Assembly: GCA_002794775.1 (NCBI GenBank)
Contig: NBAY01000084.1
Location: 1 to 64,000 of the forward strand
Direction: 5' to 3'
Length of the DNA: 64,000 bases
Origin: Porodaedalea pini
Taxonomy: Eukaryota; Basidiomycota; Agaricomycetes; Hymenochaetales; Hymenochaetaceae
The notes beneath the pieces were generated by a model. That model ran no database searches and was not told where the DNA came from. It worked only from the letters and a program-made list of their open reading frames with translations. Positions 31,615 to 42,998 of the stretch are shown here, piece after piece; the stretch's first letter is position 1, and each line of letters opens with the position of its first letter. Both the position numbers and the translations under genes were made by a program.

Positions 31615-34288
31615 CTATCCGGAAGCAAGGCCAACACTCTCGCAATCTGCTGCAGTTTCCCAATCTTCGTCAGTAGTTTCTTCAACATCATCGTCATCTC
31701 CTACGCCCAAACTGTCGTGGTATGCGCCTTGGGACTGATATTCGCTTTCGTTTCTGTCGAACCCGTTGAGACCTGATTCCAGATCCAAACTGTATGCACC
31801 CGTATGCGATACCCAGGGTTTCCACGAATATGGACCGGTTGGATATAAACCGTGTCCATCATTAGAAGCTCCGCATATGAGTTCTCTGCGACGTGAGTAC
31901 GATTCCGGCGCATAGCGCAGGACGTAAATGACGATATACGACGGGACTACCTTCTTTCTCTTCCCGTCCTTATCCCATAAATGCATCCGTAAATCTTCGG
32001 GCTTTGCGCCGTTCGCAACTACAATACACTCTCCCTCGTAGCCATCTCTGCTCACTGGCCAAGCAATGTAAGTCTCTCTTCCCGTGGAATCAATCCCTGC
32101 AGAAAGTGGATGATGTCCTTCAGCCGAGAAGGACGAGCCGCTTGGTATATGAAGCTCAAGCACACCAGATGACTGGAGCTCAAGGGTGTACTTTGCTCCG
32201 TCATGTCTATAGCAGCATGCCCAATCTCCACCCTGGAAAGATGATGACCTGTAAGTAAGGAGGACCTGACAAAGAGATGATACACGAGACTCACATAGTG
32301 TAACTTAATATGAAGTGGCTTCCCGTCTGTATCCCAATGGCAAGCCAGTGACGTCTCACTAAGCGGTTTGAACCAGCTAGGTGGAGTCGTGTCTACTACC
32401 TCTGTATCTTCTATTGTACGTTTGTAGTTTAACGTCTGAGAAAAACGAGTTTTAGATAAGGCGAGCAAGGATGCTCTTCGACAATAGTCATCAACGGCGA
32501 GCAAATACTCGAAAGTGTGTATAGCACGTTCGCGGACCACAGTAGTGTCGCTAGAGAGAGAGCGAATGGCTTAGTGCTGACAGTAAATCCTGAGCTCGGC
32601 ATCGTACCTATCAACACATCGAGCTAGATCTCTGCACATGCTCTGTAGTACTTTAGCGTGCGTGACTCTTCCTACGTCCCCAAATCTGAGATAGGGCATA
32701 GGCGCGGCACCGTTCTCGAGACCGTGTCTCATACAGATGACTTTGTGCAGTATGAGCTCTGGCATACAGCGGACTCTGTGAAGAAGAGGCTGTGCGGCAG
32801 GATGCTCGTATATCTTCCGCAGCGAAGCAAGGTCGGGGTAGAAGATAACGCCATCTTGAAGGTCATTTGCAAATGCGATGCCACGTAGAAGAAATATTGT
32901 GAGATAAGCGTGCATGAGATTGACACCGTACTTGGTATTATCGAATGCCGAGAACCAAATGAAGAATTCTGAACCTATTGTTGATGGTAGTCTCTCTGGA
33001 TACCTAGTGAACTACTCAGCGATATCACCGCTGTTTCGTCACTCAAGCACTTACCGCAAGATGAATTCTAACAGAGCGGAAAGCTCAGGAGAGACAGGGA
33101 CTAGTTTATGGCTCTTGATTTCAAGCAAGAGCTTTAGGTACCAGGAGATAAACTGGTCGAGAGTGGACCATTCGAGGTAGTCGTGGGGAATTTCGTCTAG
33201 GTTTACTATCCGTCCGAATAGAAGGCTGACACCGAAGAAACCGTCCGAGCGTCTCTCCAGATCGTGCTTCAAATACCGAATGACAAGGAAGGCGGTGTCA
33301 GGATGACTGAAAATGAAGTATGAGTTCCCGAGATAAGCCGAATGGGTTCTCGAATTCTGCACCTTAACAATTGTTTGAGCCTTCGGCAAGGCTCCTTTGT
33401 ATCGTTGAAACTGCTGTAGACCGAAAGGGATCCAATGTCTCGAGCGATAAGGTGAATATCTGTGTCTGTTATTGACAGAAGTGCTTTTCTAGAGCTGCTC
33501 AACAACTCAGGCGAAAAGTCGGTCCAGGGTGAATCGCGCCTCCACAGGGAATCCAGGATTTGATCCGCCTTCATGGCGAGGAAAATATTGCGGATAAAAT
33601 GGTCATCTACCACAAGATCAACAATTCGCTCCAGAGCTTGCACACGAGTCGATAGCATCGGGGAGCTAAATTCAAATCACATAAGACCTGCTTAATGAAA
33701 TGAAGTCTAATGCACTTACTGAACATATTTAAGCAGCTTCTCTGCATCCTTTTGCACCTTCGCATTCTTTTTGGAATTGTTCTCCGCATCAATTGAAAGA
33801 CTCAGTGCCTTCATGCGGCGACGCTGAATCCTAACAGCTGCCATTCGCGGCCCCTTTCCCATCTTCTCCGCAAGCTTCCCAAGACGATACTCCAAGCGGT
33901 TGCCGGCTGAGGTGTAAAAGAGTCCGATAGTACGACCAGCACCTGGAAGACCGTCCGCGGTCGCATTGCTGCTTATTGATGAGACGAGCGAGCAGCATTC
34001 TTCGTCGAAGTCCAGGTCAGCGCCTGTTGCTGAGTCGCGTGGATGCGAATGATGATTAGCTATATCCGGTTGCGCAGGTCCGTGGCCGATTTGGCTGAGT
34101 TTGGGCATTAAAGCTGTAAGTCCTCTCTCCAAATGCCTCCCTGCGAATCCATAGAGATTACCGAGAGTGCGACCGAGCCCATCAAGGTCATCGTCAGTCG
34201 CATTCGTGCTTGTTCTTGAGATTAACGAGCATGTTTCCCAAGAAGCGGTCGAGCTTGAGTCTACGTAATCAGCCTGAGGAGGCTCCAT
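31615..34288 (-). CDS. 790-residue protein with LPGAGR-type repeats and a possible DM9-like C-terminus
   Basis: Six exons (33720-34288, 33422-33665, 33055-33356, 32608-32991, 32295-32550, 31615-32232) join in frame into 791 codons. Introns are 54-65 bp; the third uses a weak GAG acceptor, the least certain step. The N-terminal third has two similar units, DDLDGLGRTLGNLYGFAGRH and DGLPGAGRTIGLFYTSAGNR, each followed by LE and a helical stretch. A helical middle region follows (LLKYV, ALERIVDLVVDDHFI). The C-terminus has HHPLSAGIDSTGRETYIAWP, loosely like a DM9/DUF3421 domain, then an acidic tail. No signal peptide or membrane segment is obvious. A 399-residue paralogue lies at 57992-59304. I know of no function for this family. 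Confidence 0.72.
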
Positions 34289-35540
34289 ATTGCTGAAGGT
34301 GAAGAAGCAGTAAACGTAGGGGCGCAACGTTGAGGAATGCTAGGACAATGCTTGCACCTCGTGGCAGAGTCGTGCGTTTCTATACGCTGATTACGAGCAG
34401 ATAGCAGAATAACTATGCAGTGTATCCATATCTTTCTCCAGGCTGTGCAAGTGTTCCATTCATAACAGGCTGGTGCAGTGCAGAAGCACTGGGTCCTATT
34501 GCTACATGAGTGAGCAAACAACTGAAGCGAGCAGAGCCTCAGTGCCACAGCAGACAGTGCAATATCGCCTCACGGCAAAGGCCGAACAAGGCTTGAGACT
34601 CGGCTTGCTCTTCACTTCCAACATTCAATAACACTTCACCCATTTTCCGAGTCAAACTTCTGTCAACAACCAATTGTTATTGACTGAACTTATCCTTTAT
34701 AACATGGCCTTGATGTCAAGCTCGGGATATCGTCATCTCTGTATGAAGTGCGTGTCTTCTCATTGCTCGCGTTCCCAACTGACCAACACAGCCCTAGTTG
34801 AATTCATCGAGCCTTCTGATGACGCTCAAGCTGCCGCCTGCACCGCTCTATGCAGGTATGACTGCATCGACACCTAGTGCGGGCATCGTTCACGGAAAGG
34901 AGTGATTCTCGACCATCGTGCAGAAGAGTTCGAAAGGTGACGGACGAGTGTCGGCGGCTTGTTGCATAGCATTCAGGCGGCTAGACAGCAGACGGAGAGA
35001 CTAGTCGACTCGGGTAACATCGTCTCGATATTGACGACGAGTAGGTGCGTGAGCTATACCTCCTTCACACATCACCCACGATAAATTTTTGCTTCGTACT
35101 AGAACCAGCACATAATATCAGCAACTCCGCCGTCTTTTAGATGGACCGCAGTGTAATGAGTATGCCCTTAGTGGGTATATCTACACCATGTACGCCTTTC
35201 GTACCTCTTTCCCTTCTCAAAGCCAATATAACATTCTCTGGTATCTGTTGGGCCATTGCGTATCTCGACGTCCTTGCTCATCATCATGTACGACATCAGA
35301 ATCCCAAGGAATGAATCAAAGCTGGTGCGAAAGGAGATAATGAGGATGAAGCTGAGGGTCTTACACGCGGCTTCGGCATGTGCAACTTCTGCATGAAGCA
35401 GCTAGAGAAGGTCATTGGGCTCGGGATCGAGACGTCTCATGTGAGTTTTTCCTACATATACCTTACCGTCCGTGAGCCCTTCCCCTTTCTCCGAGGTTTA
35501 TCCATGATCGCAAACCTAGAGCTGATGTTTCTACCTGCAG
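34289..35540. other. No supported gene; possible short ORF at 34704
   Basis: An ATG at 34704 opens MALMSSSGYRHLCMK and could be spliced to a downstream piece, but the product would be very short and unrecognised. A stretch near 35152-35230 reads like a hydrophobic-aromatic protein fragment (YIYTMYAFRTSFPSQS) and is probably decayed. Confidence 0.35.
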
Positions 35541-35544
35541 AGAT

Positions 35545-36990
35545 ATTCTACGTGCTCGGGTACATCATTATCGCCAGCGCCCAGAGCATCGGCGCCATCA
35601 CAGTGAGAGTTTCATCTACGCTATGTACGTCCTTGCTCGTTTTTATGAGTTGCAATACAAAGAGTGGCTTCATGTTGTTCTATCTATTCCAACATATCGC
35701 TGTTTCTCGCTTCAATGACTAATTTAATGCGCCGCTCTCTGTCCGATGTCATGGCAACATAGCGACCCCAATGGTTGGCGATGTACAGTGGATGTATGTA
35801 CGTTCGCTCGTTCTCCGAGTATGCGTCAAAGCGCTAACGCAGTTACCTCTTTCCTCCATTCCCTCAATCTACACAAGCAGCAGCCTGCAGTTCTTCACTT
35901 AGATTATCGTCGCAGATCTCACCACCCTGAAATGGCGTGCCCTCGTCTCCTCGCTCGTCTGCATTCACTTCATCGCAGACGCAGTGCTCAATAGGAGGGG
36001 GTGGGGTGGGGATGTACGTCTCTTGTACCTCTATAATTGCATGGCTTAGCTTACGGATACTGCGCTCTCAGATTGAATGTTCGCGAATCTCGTGCCTGCG
36101 ACGCTCTTCCCGCTCATTATTACTACGTTCTGGGCTAAACGTAAGGGGAGGCGACTTGGTATCATCGCTGATGCGCTCGCTGCGGAGGGTGTACCTAAAG
36201 AATCACTGACCTTCGGTACATCCCGCTGAATTTCTCTCCCCACCCTTTTCTAACATATCCGTTTTCTCTTATCGAACAAATTCGTGCAGTGGCAAGGCTT
36301 GTAACGGAGCAACTCGACGTTGAAGGCCACGCCCCTCGGTATCACCATCGCACTTCTTCCGCTCACCTCAGAAAACGCGAAGGGCCACTGGAAGAACGGT
36401 CAGTCTCTACTCCTCCCTCTTTCACGAGTTTCGGACTGACAAGTTCGATTCGTGATAGGTTCGATGATTGCGAAGCTCGTCTTCGGGGTTGTTCTTTTCT
36501 TATTTTTTTCGACTTTGCGGTCTGGGACCTGCGCTTCGCCAGCCGTCCCGTCATCGCACCGCGCTTTGTATGCAACCGCTCCGTCGTACTTGCAAGCTGG
36601 CTCGGATTCTCCGACTTTGTGAGTCTCATCAGTCCTATTCCCATTCAGCCTCTACGTGCTTACACCACCGATCTTTCCCAAGTTTGCTATTATTTGACCT
36701 ACATGTATGTGTTCCTCTACTCGTTCGTGTTGGTTGTAAAGCCATAGCGTACGCCCGACGCGACATACTTGATGTCAATGCAGACTGTCGAGCTCACCGC
36801 TCTATTCTTGCTGCTACAGAATCATCCTCATCGCGGCCTCTGCACTTGTTTACTGCATGTCCGCTTTCTACTCTTCCTATGAACCCAGTCTGACTAATTG
36901 CCTGCAGCAGATGCGGCTTGATGATTCACACGAAACCGTAATCGCGCCCTATCTTGTCAGCTTACGCGGACCGTGTTAGAGATCTCGATA
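35545..36990 (+). pseudogene. Siderophore-iron transporter pseudogene, copy B (front and middle)
   Basis: Pieces match SIT proteins in order: IFYVLGYIIIASAQSIGAIT; IIVADLTTLKWRALVSSLVC; MFANLVPATLFPLIITTFWA with RKGRRLGIIADALAAEGVPK; VARLVTEQLDVEG; DLRFASRPVIAPRFVCNRSV; CYYLTYMYVFLYSFVLVVKP; DATYLMSMQTVELT. In-frame stops, frame changes and a short deletion after SSLV show it is dead. Similarity fades near 36990, where the gene for the gasdermin-like candidate begins in the opposite direction. The 3' part of the same SIT gene reappears at 42405-42793. Confidence 0.85.
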
Positions 36991-37390
36991 TACTCTTCGT
37001 TTCGCTTAGGATCCTGGTATCTTAGAAGATGTGATTATCTCAACCGTACCTCCTCGCAGTCGAGTACCTCGATGTGAGCTGGGACTATCTACATATATAA
37101 TATAGTCCACAACCTGCTGTATAGCGCATAAAGGGACCGTGCACCTTGGGATTAAATTTATTAATGAGGAAGCGATGGTCCTTCTGAAGAGCCCGGCTGC
37201 TGAATCTTTTAATCTTTGTGTTTGATGTTGCACGACGTCTAGCCGGAGTCAAGAACGAGAAATGCTTTGGTTGCATATTGCCGAAGAAAAAAAACTTTGG
37301 CATATTTCTGATTCATCAAACTACAATTTCTGACAATCTCGATAGTCAACATCTGGAAAACATATTCAATTTAGCGGACATAGTCTCGCT

Positions 37391-38494
37391 TCAATCGGAA
37401 TCCTAACGTGTATTTGTCAGAACACGTTCAGACTATTATCAGAAACAGACTTACCGAAAGCACTTCCTCACGCTCCTCATCGCCGTCATCCTCCAGATGG
37501 CCCCATGGAACATCCACCTCCGCCCAACTATCAACAGAGATGTAGACCTGCGCACACGCAGACTAGAATAGTACTCACCGGTCTCCAGTAGGAGCGTTCG
37601 GATCAACTTTGTCTCGCCGCCTACGAGGTGGAGGCTTGATGGTCTTGATGAGATATAACGGCGTGAAGTTCGCCTCATGGCTGAATCCCTTTCGAAACAG
37701 CCCAGAGTCGCCGTCGGTCCACCACATAGCGTCAACGTCAGCACCAGCTGAAACGGCTGGATTAACAGGTGCGTCTGCCTTCAGAGCAATCTTGACAGTC
37801 TCGTTATCTATGCAAACGGATAAACACCAGCTTGAACCGCATACATAAGAATCAGATACTTACTCTTGTTAGAAAGATAAAGGGCGTAAGCATGACAAGA
37901 GAATACCTGGGTCACGAGCATTTTTCCTTTCAGGAACTTGTTGGAGATGGTTGCGTTGCAGAACTCGTCCGGTACTACGGACATCTGAGGCTTGTGCATG
38001 ACGAGCAAAGCTCCGCGTGTCTTGTCGAAATGCCACTGGGTCGCGAACGCTGCATTCGCAAGCCCATGGACATCCCTGCGAGCTCAATGAAGTTAGATGT
38101 GGATAGAAAAAAAGATTAGAAAAAGGAATAAATGCTTACACGAGTGCGCTAGCGTCGATTTTGCCTTTTCTCGCGTTCAGAGAGCTTGCAATGTATTCTT
38201 TCTCTGTCGGCGGGTAAGTCGGCAAATAGGAAGCCGCAATGCTGGCAGTAGACGGGTGAGTGTAGATATTGCCCTCCCTCTCAAATTGGCCGGAATCGTA
38301 ATTGATGCCGCCGAAATCGCCTGCCTGTAAGCCAAATGAGAAGAGAAAGAAAAGAAAAGACGGCCATAGGGACATTAACAGCTGACCTTGATGCAGAGCG
38401 GCGGATCCCAGTTCGCCCACTTGGACGAGGTGTGCTTGATCAGGTCAACATATTTGCGCGAGGCCTGTTTCTTCTTGAACCAGCCGTCAAACAT
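37391..38494 (-). CDS. Candidate fungal gasdermin-like pore-forming protein, 272 residues
   Basis: Six exons (38387-38494, 38140-38324, 37864-38075, 37579-37807, 37455-37527, 37391-37402) join in frame into 273 codons; all introns are GT...AG, 51-64 bp. The start MFDGWFKKK is the most likely; an in-frame upstream ATG (38584) would add 30 residues. Features are a short basic N-terminus, KWANWDPP, a mostly beta-strand body, a basic Pro/Arg linker (PPPRRRRDK, about residues 227-235), then a 37-residue, largely acidic tail ending EEVLSDSD. Size, general layout and the neighbouring CHAT-protease gene fit fungal gasdermins (RCD-1/HET-Q1 family), which kill cells when a small C-terminal piece is cleaved off. 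I infer the family from these traits and a general impression of the sequence, without a search. The gene shows no damage. Confidence 0.55.
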
Positions 38495-39364
38495 CGTGTA
38501 GATGATCAGGGAGATGAAGAGGTGGCAGGCATCGCTGCGCTGCTTTATATGTGCAGCATAAGCGCTAAGGCTTGCTCTATTCATGGTATCAGCTTCATCT
38601 AACGATGAAAGTCAGCCGACCAAGCTCCTTCCATGACTTCGAGGCTCTCTAAGCCCGGTAGACTCCATTGATAGCAGCATGAGTATGCACGGAAGGAGCT
38701 TCGTATCATTTTGCAATTCTGACAGTGAGTAGGCAGTTGCCAATTTGAAGCGTGGGAAATTTTGTACTGACCGGTACGTATCACCAGCAAAACTTGAAGT
38801 CACGGTTGTGCATTGTGAATCGGCGCATACCTGCTGGGTGACATTACTTATGTATACTTTACAATACGCTGCACCTGCAATACCAGTATTACCAGCGAGA
38901 GCTCAATGCTTGTCATAGCGTGAGACTTGCCAATGAAAGCCGCGCCCTGTCAACGTGGCTGATTGTACCTCAAGCCATTTCCAGTAACAGTCTTGTGCTT
39001 TATGTTTTCGTAACACGTATCTTACTATCTAACACGTTGTTGGTGATGTCTTGACCATTGACATTTTTCTGCCCTAGACCCCTCTTTCCTCCCTCCATCT
39101 GAGACACACAGTTAGCATTACGCAGTTCCTAGATAAAGGTATGACACTGCATTTGCAAACGTTGCATCGTAGCTGATCAAGTCTGCCTTGCAGTGTCTCC
39201 TAGGTATATCGATCCAATTCAAGGATTTCTAGTGTCGCTGAAGGGTAAGGCTTTAGACACTGGCCTATTCTATTTCCATTTTCTTACTTTGCTTCTTAGC
39301 ATTCTTCGCCGCAACTATTTCGACTCGGAGACGACACGGAACATTCGCAGATTCAGCTTAACTA
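38495..39364. promoter_or_regulatory. Shared divergent promoter region
   Basis: About 870 bp separate the ATG codons of the candidate gasdermin-like gene (leftwards) and the CHAT-TPR gene (rightwards), so both may be controlled from here. A possible intron in the 5' leader of the CHAT gene runs from GTAAGG at 39245 to an AG at 39299. I found no clear TATA box and no specific operator-like repeat. Confidence 0.4.
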
Positions 39365-42031
39365 ATGGACAACCTCGACGAGAAAGTCACTCGCTGTCGC
39401 GATGTTTTGGGTTTGCATCCTCCTGGACATCCAGACCGTTCTAGCTCATTATATGATCTTTCTTATGCTTTGCGGAGTCGTTTCATACAAACTGGGAGGA
39501 CGAAAGACCTTGACGAGTCGATAGCATGTGATCGTGACGCGCTTCTACTACGACCTGAAGGTCATGCTAGCCGCCTAGCGTCCCTGTGGAGCCTCTCCAT
39601 CTCTCTCATGGTTCGATTCGGACAGAACGGTCGAATGGAGGATCTGGAAGAGTCGATTCCACTGCACCGTGATGTGTTGGATCTCCATCCTACCGGCCAC
39701 CCTGATCGTTCCGGTTCATTGATTAACCTTGCAGCCGCTGTTTTGACTCGATTCGGACAGAGCGGTCGATTGGAGGACTTGGAAGAGTCGATTTCACTGT
39801 ACCGTACCGCATTGGATCTCCGCCCTGCCGGCCACCCTAATCGTTCCAGTTCATGATAAACCTTGCAGACGCGCGCTGTCAAAACTCGATTCACGCAGAA
39901 CGTTCGAATGGAGGACTTGGAAGAGTCGATTAAACTGCACCACTCCGTATTGGATCTCCTCCCTCCCGGCCACCCTGATCGTTCCAGTTCGTTGATGAAC
40001 CTTGCAAACGCTGTCACAACTCGATTCCAGAAGATCGGTCGAATGGAGGACCTGGAAGAGTCAATTGAACTGTACCGTACCGCATTGGATCTCCGCCCTC
40101 CCGGCCACCCTAATCGTTCCATGTCGTTGATGAACCTTGCGAACGCTGTCAAAACTCGATTCGAGCAGAACGGTCTAACGGAGGACCTGGAAGAGTCAAT
40201 TGACCTGTACCGTACCGCATTGGATCTCTGCCCTCCCGGCCACCCTCTTCGTTTCATGTCGTTCATGAACCTTGCAAGCGCTGTCGAAACTCGATTCAAG
40301 CAGTCATATCACGAGAAAGATCTTGAGGAGGCCATTGAACTGCTGGAGTCTGGCGCTCGTCATGAATTTTCCAGCTCATTGACGCGCCTCCAATCGGCTT
40401 GCCGATGGACGAATCTCGCACGATCGCATACCCATACCACTGCTCTCAGCGCATACAACACTGCACTGCACCTCCTTGAGCGCTCTCTGAACGTCGTCCC
40501 CACTGTGAACATGCAGCACGAGCTATTAAATGGAAAAAATGGCTATCCATCGCTAGCCGTAGATGCTGCGTCGTATGCTATTGAAAAGGGCGATCTCGCC
40601 CAAGCCGTTGAGTTTCTTGAGCAAGGGAGGGCCTTGCTCTGGTCCCAAATGCGTGGCTTCAGGATGACTATCGATCGTCTCGCGGAAGTCAACAAAGAAC
40701 TGGCCGACAACTTCAAGGACGTTAGTAACGAATTGGAGGCACTTGTCACTGGCGCATCGCCCGAGATGCACTTTCCTGGATCGAGGGTAGCTGACGGCCT
40801 TGCAGACGGATTGCGGACGGGACGTTTATCACTTGATGAAATGATGGCACGGAGTCGGCGTCTTTCAGAGGACCGAAAGAAACTAATCGGCAAAATACAG
40901 GAACTACCTGGCTTCGAAGACTTTCAGCGACCTACCCGATTCACAACGTTACGGGATGCGGCTGATGAGGGCCCCATCATTGTTATCAATCACTCCAGCT
41001 ATCGCTCCGATGCCATCATTGTTACTAATGACCACGATCCCGTCCTCGTTCCGCTATCAGAAAGCGTCCCCGAGTTCTATGAAACGGCATTCGACCTGTA
41101 CAGGCGTCTCACAGACGCACGTCGAGATCTTTCATCCCTTCCGAATAATTACAACGAAATCCTTAGATTTGTAATGGAGAAATCATGGACGCTGGTCGTG
41201 TCTAAGGTGATCGAGAAGCTCAAGGAGATCGGAGTTGAGGAACAACATCGGATTTGGTGGTGCCCGACTTCGATTTTGCAGGCCTTACCATTGCATGCTG
41301 CCGGGATATGGTCCAAGGACGACAGGGGTATAACGGGCTATCGCTCACACAAATATATATCATCTTATACACCTACTCTCCAAGCCCTAATCCAGGCTCG
41401 GTCCAACATGTCCCCTGACTCTGCGCATAAACCGCCATTTCTCGTCGTTGGCCAGCCGGACGAGAGTCTCCAAAACGTCGGACACGAAATCGATCTGATA
41501 GGGAACTCTGGAAGATCCATGACGTGCCTTGTCGGAAAGCAAGCGACTAGCAGCGAAGTAATCAGAAGCCTCAAAGAACACCCATGGGTCCATTTCGCGT
41601 GTCACGGGGAACTTGTTCCAGGCAGACCTTTCGATTCGTCTTTCCGGCTTTTCGGAGATGATCGCCTTAGTTTGCTCGAAATTGTTCGCGCTCGTCTCCC
41701 AAACGCCGAGGTCGCCTTCTTAGCTGCCTGTCATACTGCGGAGCAGACTGTTGATAGCGCTCACGACGAGGTGCTTCACCTCGCTGCGGGCGTGCAGTTC
41801 TGCGGATTTCGGAGCGTGATTGGGACGATGTGGGCAATGCTCGATGAGGACGGGCCAGCCCTTGCGCAGAAATTCTACTCTCCTATGTTTGCAGAAGACG
41901 GGATGCCGGAAGCGCGGTTCAAGCGATCCGCCCGAGCTCTTCATAACGCAATAAAGGAGATGCGAAGGAAGATGCGAAAGGAGAAAGACTCGCTTGAAAG
42001 ATGGGTGAACTTTGTTCATATTGGAGCATAA
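39365..42031 (+). CDS. CHAT-domain protease with TPR-like repeats, frame broken near 39854
   Basis: An ATG at 39365 opens a frame that, apart from adjacent TGA and TAA codons at 39854-39859, runs to the stop at 42029-42031. The first half has about seven 45-residue repeats (pattern DLEESI, LYRTALDLRPPGHPxR, NLANAVxTRF) of the TPR type. The second half is a CHAT domain, a caspase/separase-related cysteine protease, with catalytic His in HFACHG (codon 41603-41605) and Cys in LAACHT (41729-41731). Around the stops, comparison with sister repeats suggests a one-base loss followed within about 25 bases by a four-base gain, so the frame is regained. This is either a recent inactivation or a sequence error. 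Fungal CHAT proteases are reported beside gasdermin genes, as here. Confidence 0.85.
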
Positions 42032-42404
42032 ACTGCGTTCCGTGAGCACGCGAGGTCTCTTTGATTCCATTCTATCTCATACTCATGTTTGTCAGGTCCC
42101 TTTCTTCGTATCTACCATTCTCAGCTTCCATGTTGTCGAGGAGAGCTTCTCAGAGGTATATTGTACCATTTACCACCTTTTTCCTGTCTTGATGTTGTCC
42201 CATTACTGCAAGAGCAATACAATTTATGTGCACTTTCGAGCTCTGTTCCAAGTACTAAATTTGGTTTCAGCTTTACTGAGACGAGGAATGAATGCTTGAC
42301 ACTACTCGATACAAGGATGCATAGACTCTTCTCGCTCTACCGCCTTCTTTCCGTTCGTATCCCCCGGAGCGATACAGATCTATTTGACTCCCTTTGAAGG
42401 CGCT

Positions 42405-42793
42405 CAATGCATTAGACCAGAACTGAGGTTCGGGAGGATGTCGTCTGCGGTGTGCGCAAAATCCTTCTCTTTTTGCCCTTCTGCAGCTGACTCAATCGTC
42501 ACTCTCTCTTCTGATGCAGCATACGAGACGACGATGAAGAACATGATCATCGCCGCCACCATAATCTCGGCCGTGCCCATTCTCTCGTTCGCACTAGTAG
42601 TTGCTCCAGCTATACTTGCTCGCTATGCCAAACCGGTACCTTGGGCGACAAGCAAAACGCAATCGACGAGGAGGATCTCAATGGCGAGATACTCCAACGT
42701 CCATGTCAGCAGAACGAGGACATGGATCGCGATTTACCTTCTCGTATAGGATCGGGGGCTCCTGAGGGCTCATTCGAGATCGAAGTTCACTAA
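42405..42793 (+). pseudogene. Siderophore-iron transporter pseudogene, copy B (3' end)
   Basis: From about 42405 the DNA matches SIT copy A' near 21650 (ACTGAG-TTCGGGAGG). After an intron, YETTMKNMIIAATIISAVPI follows, then, across an extra G near 42645 that shifts the frame, NAIDEEDLNGEILQR and a stop at 42791-42793. It is the missing C-terminal part of copy B, separated from the rest by the gasdermin-like/CHAT segment. About 300 bp of SIT sequence between the two parts is gone. Confidence 0.85.
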
Positions 42794-42998
42794 GACATCA
42801 CGGTAACAAAGACTAAGTTTTATTCTTTCAACGATGGGGACAAGAGCCTCTTTTAATCCGATTTGGTCTACCTAAGTCTGTGAACATGATTTTGTCTATG
42901 TAAAAGAAAAGGTGGATAACAGAGACAACGAAGTACCAATGAACCACGCACGGAACCCAGCAAAATAGAACGCGGGTAGAAACGAAAGCAGAGAACGA

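Noticed and set aside
39840..39880. A very small intron to explain the TGA-TAA in the CHAT-TPR gene
   Set aside because: No GT...AG pair of workable length removes the stops while keeping the repeat pattern; paired indels fit better.
39562..40299. Long open frame of about 245 codons on the minus strand across the CHAT-TPR gene
   Set aside because: It is a mirror of the 135-bp coding repeats on the plus strand; its translation repeats with the same period and has no family resemblance.
39365..40330. Regular DNA repeats that could suggest a CRISPR-like or satellite array
   Set aside because: The 135-bp period is in frame and encodes TPR-like units; there are no conserved short repeats with unique spacers.
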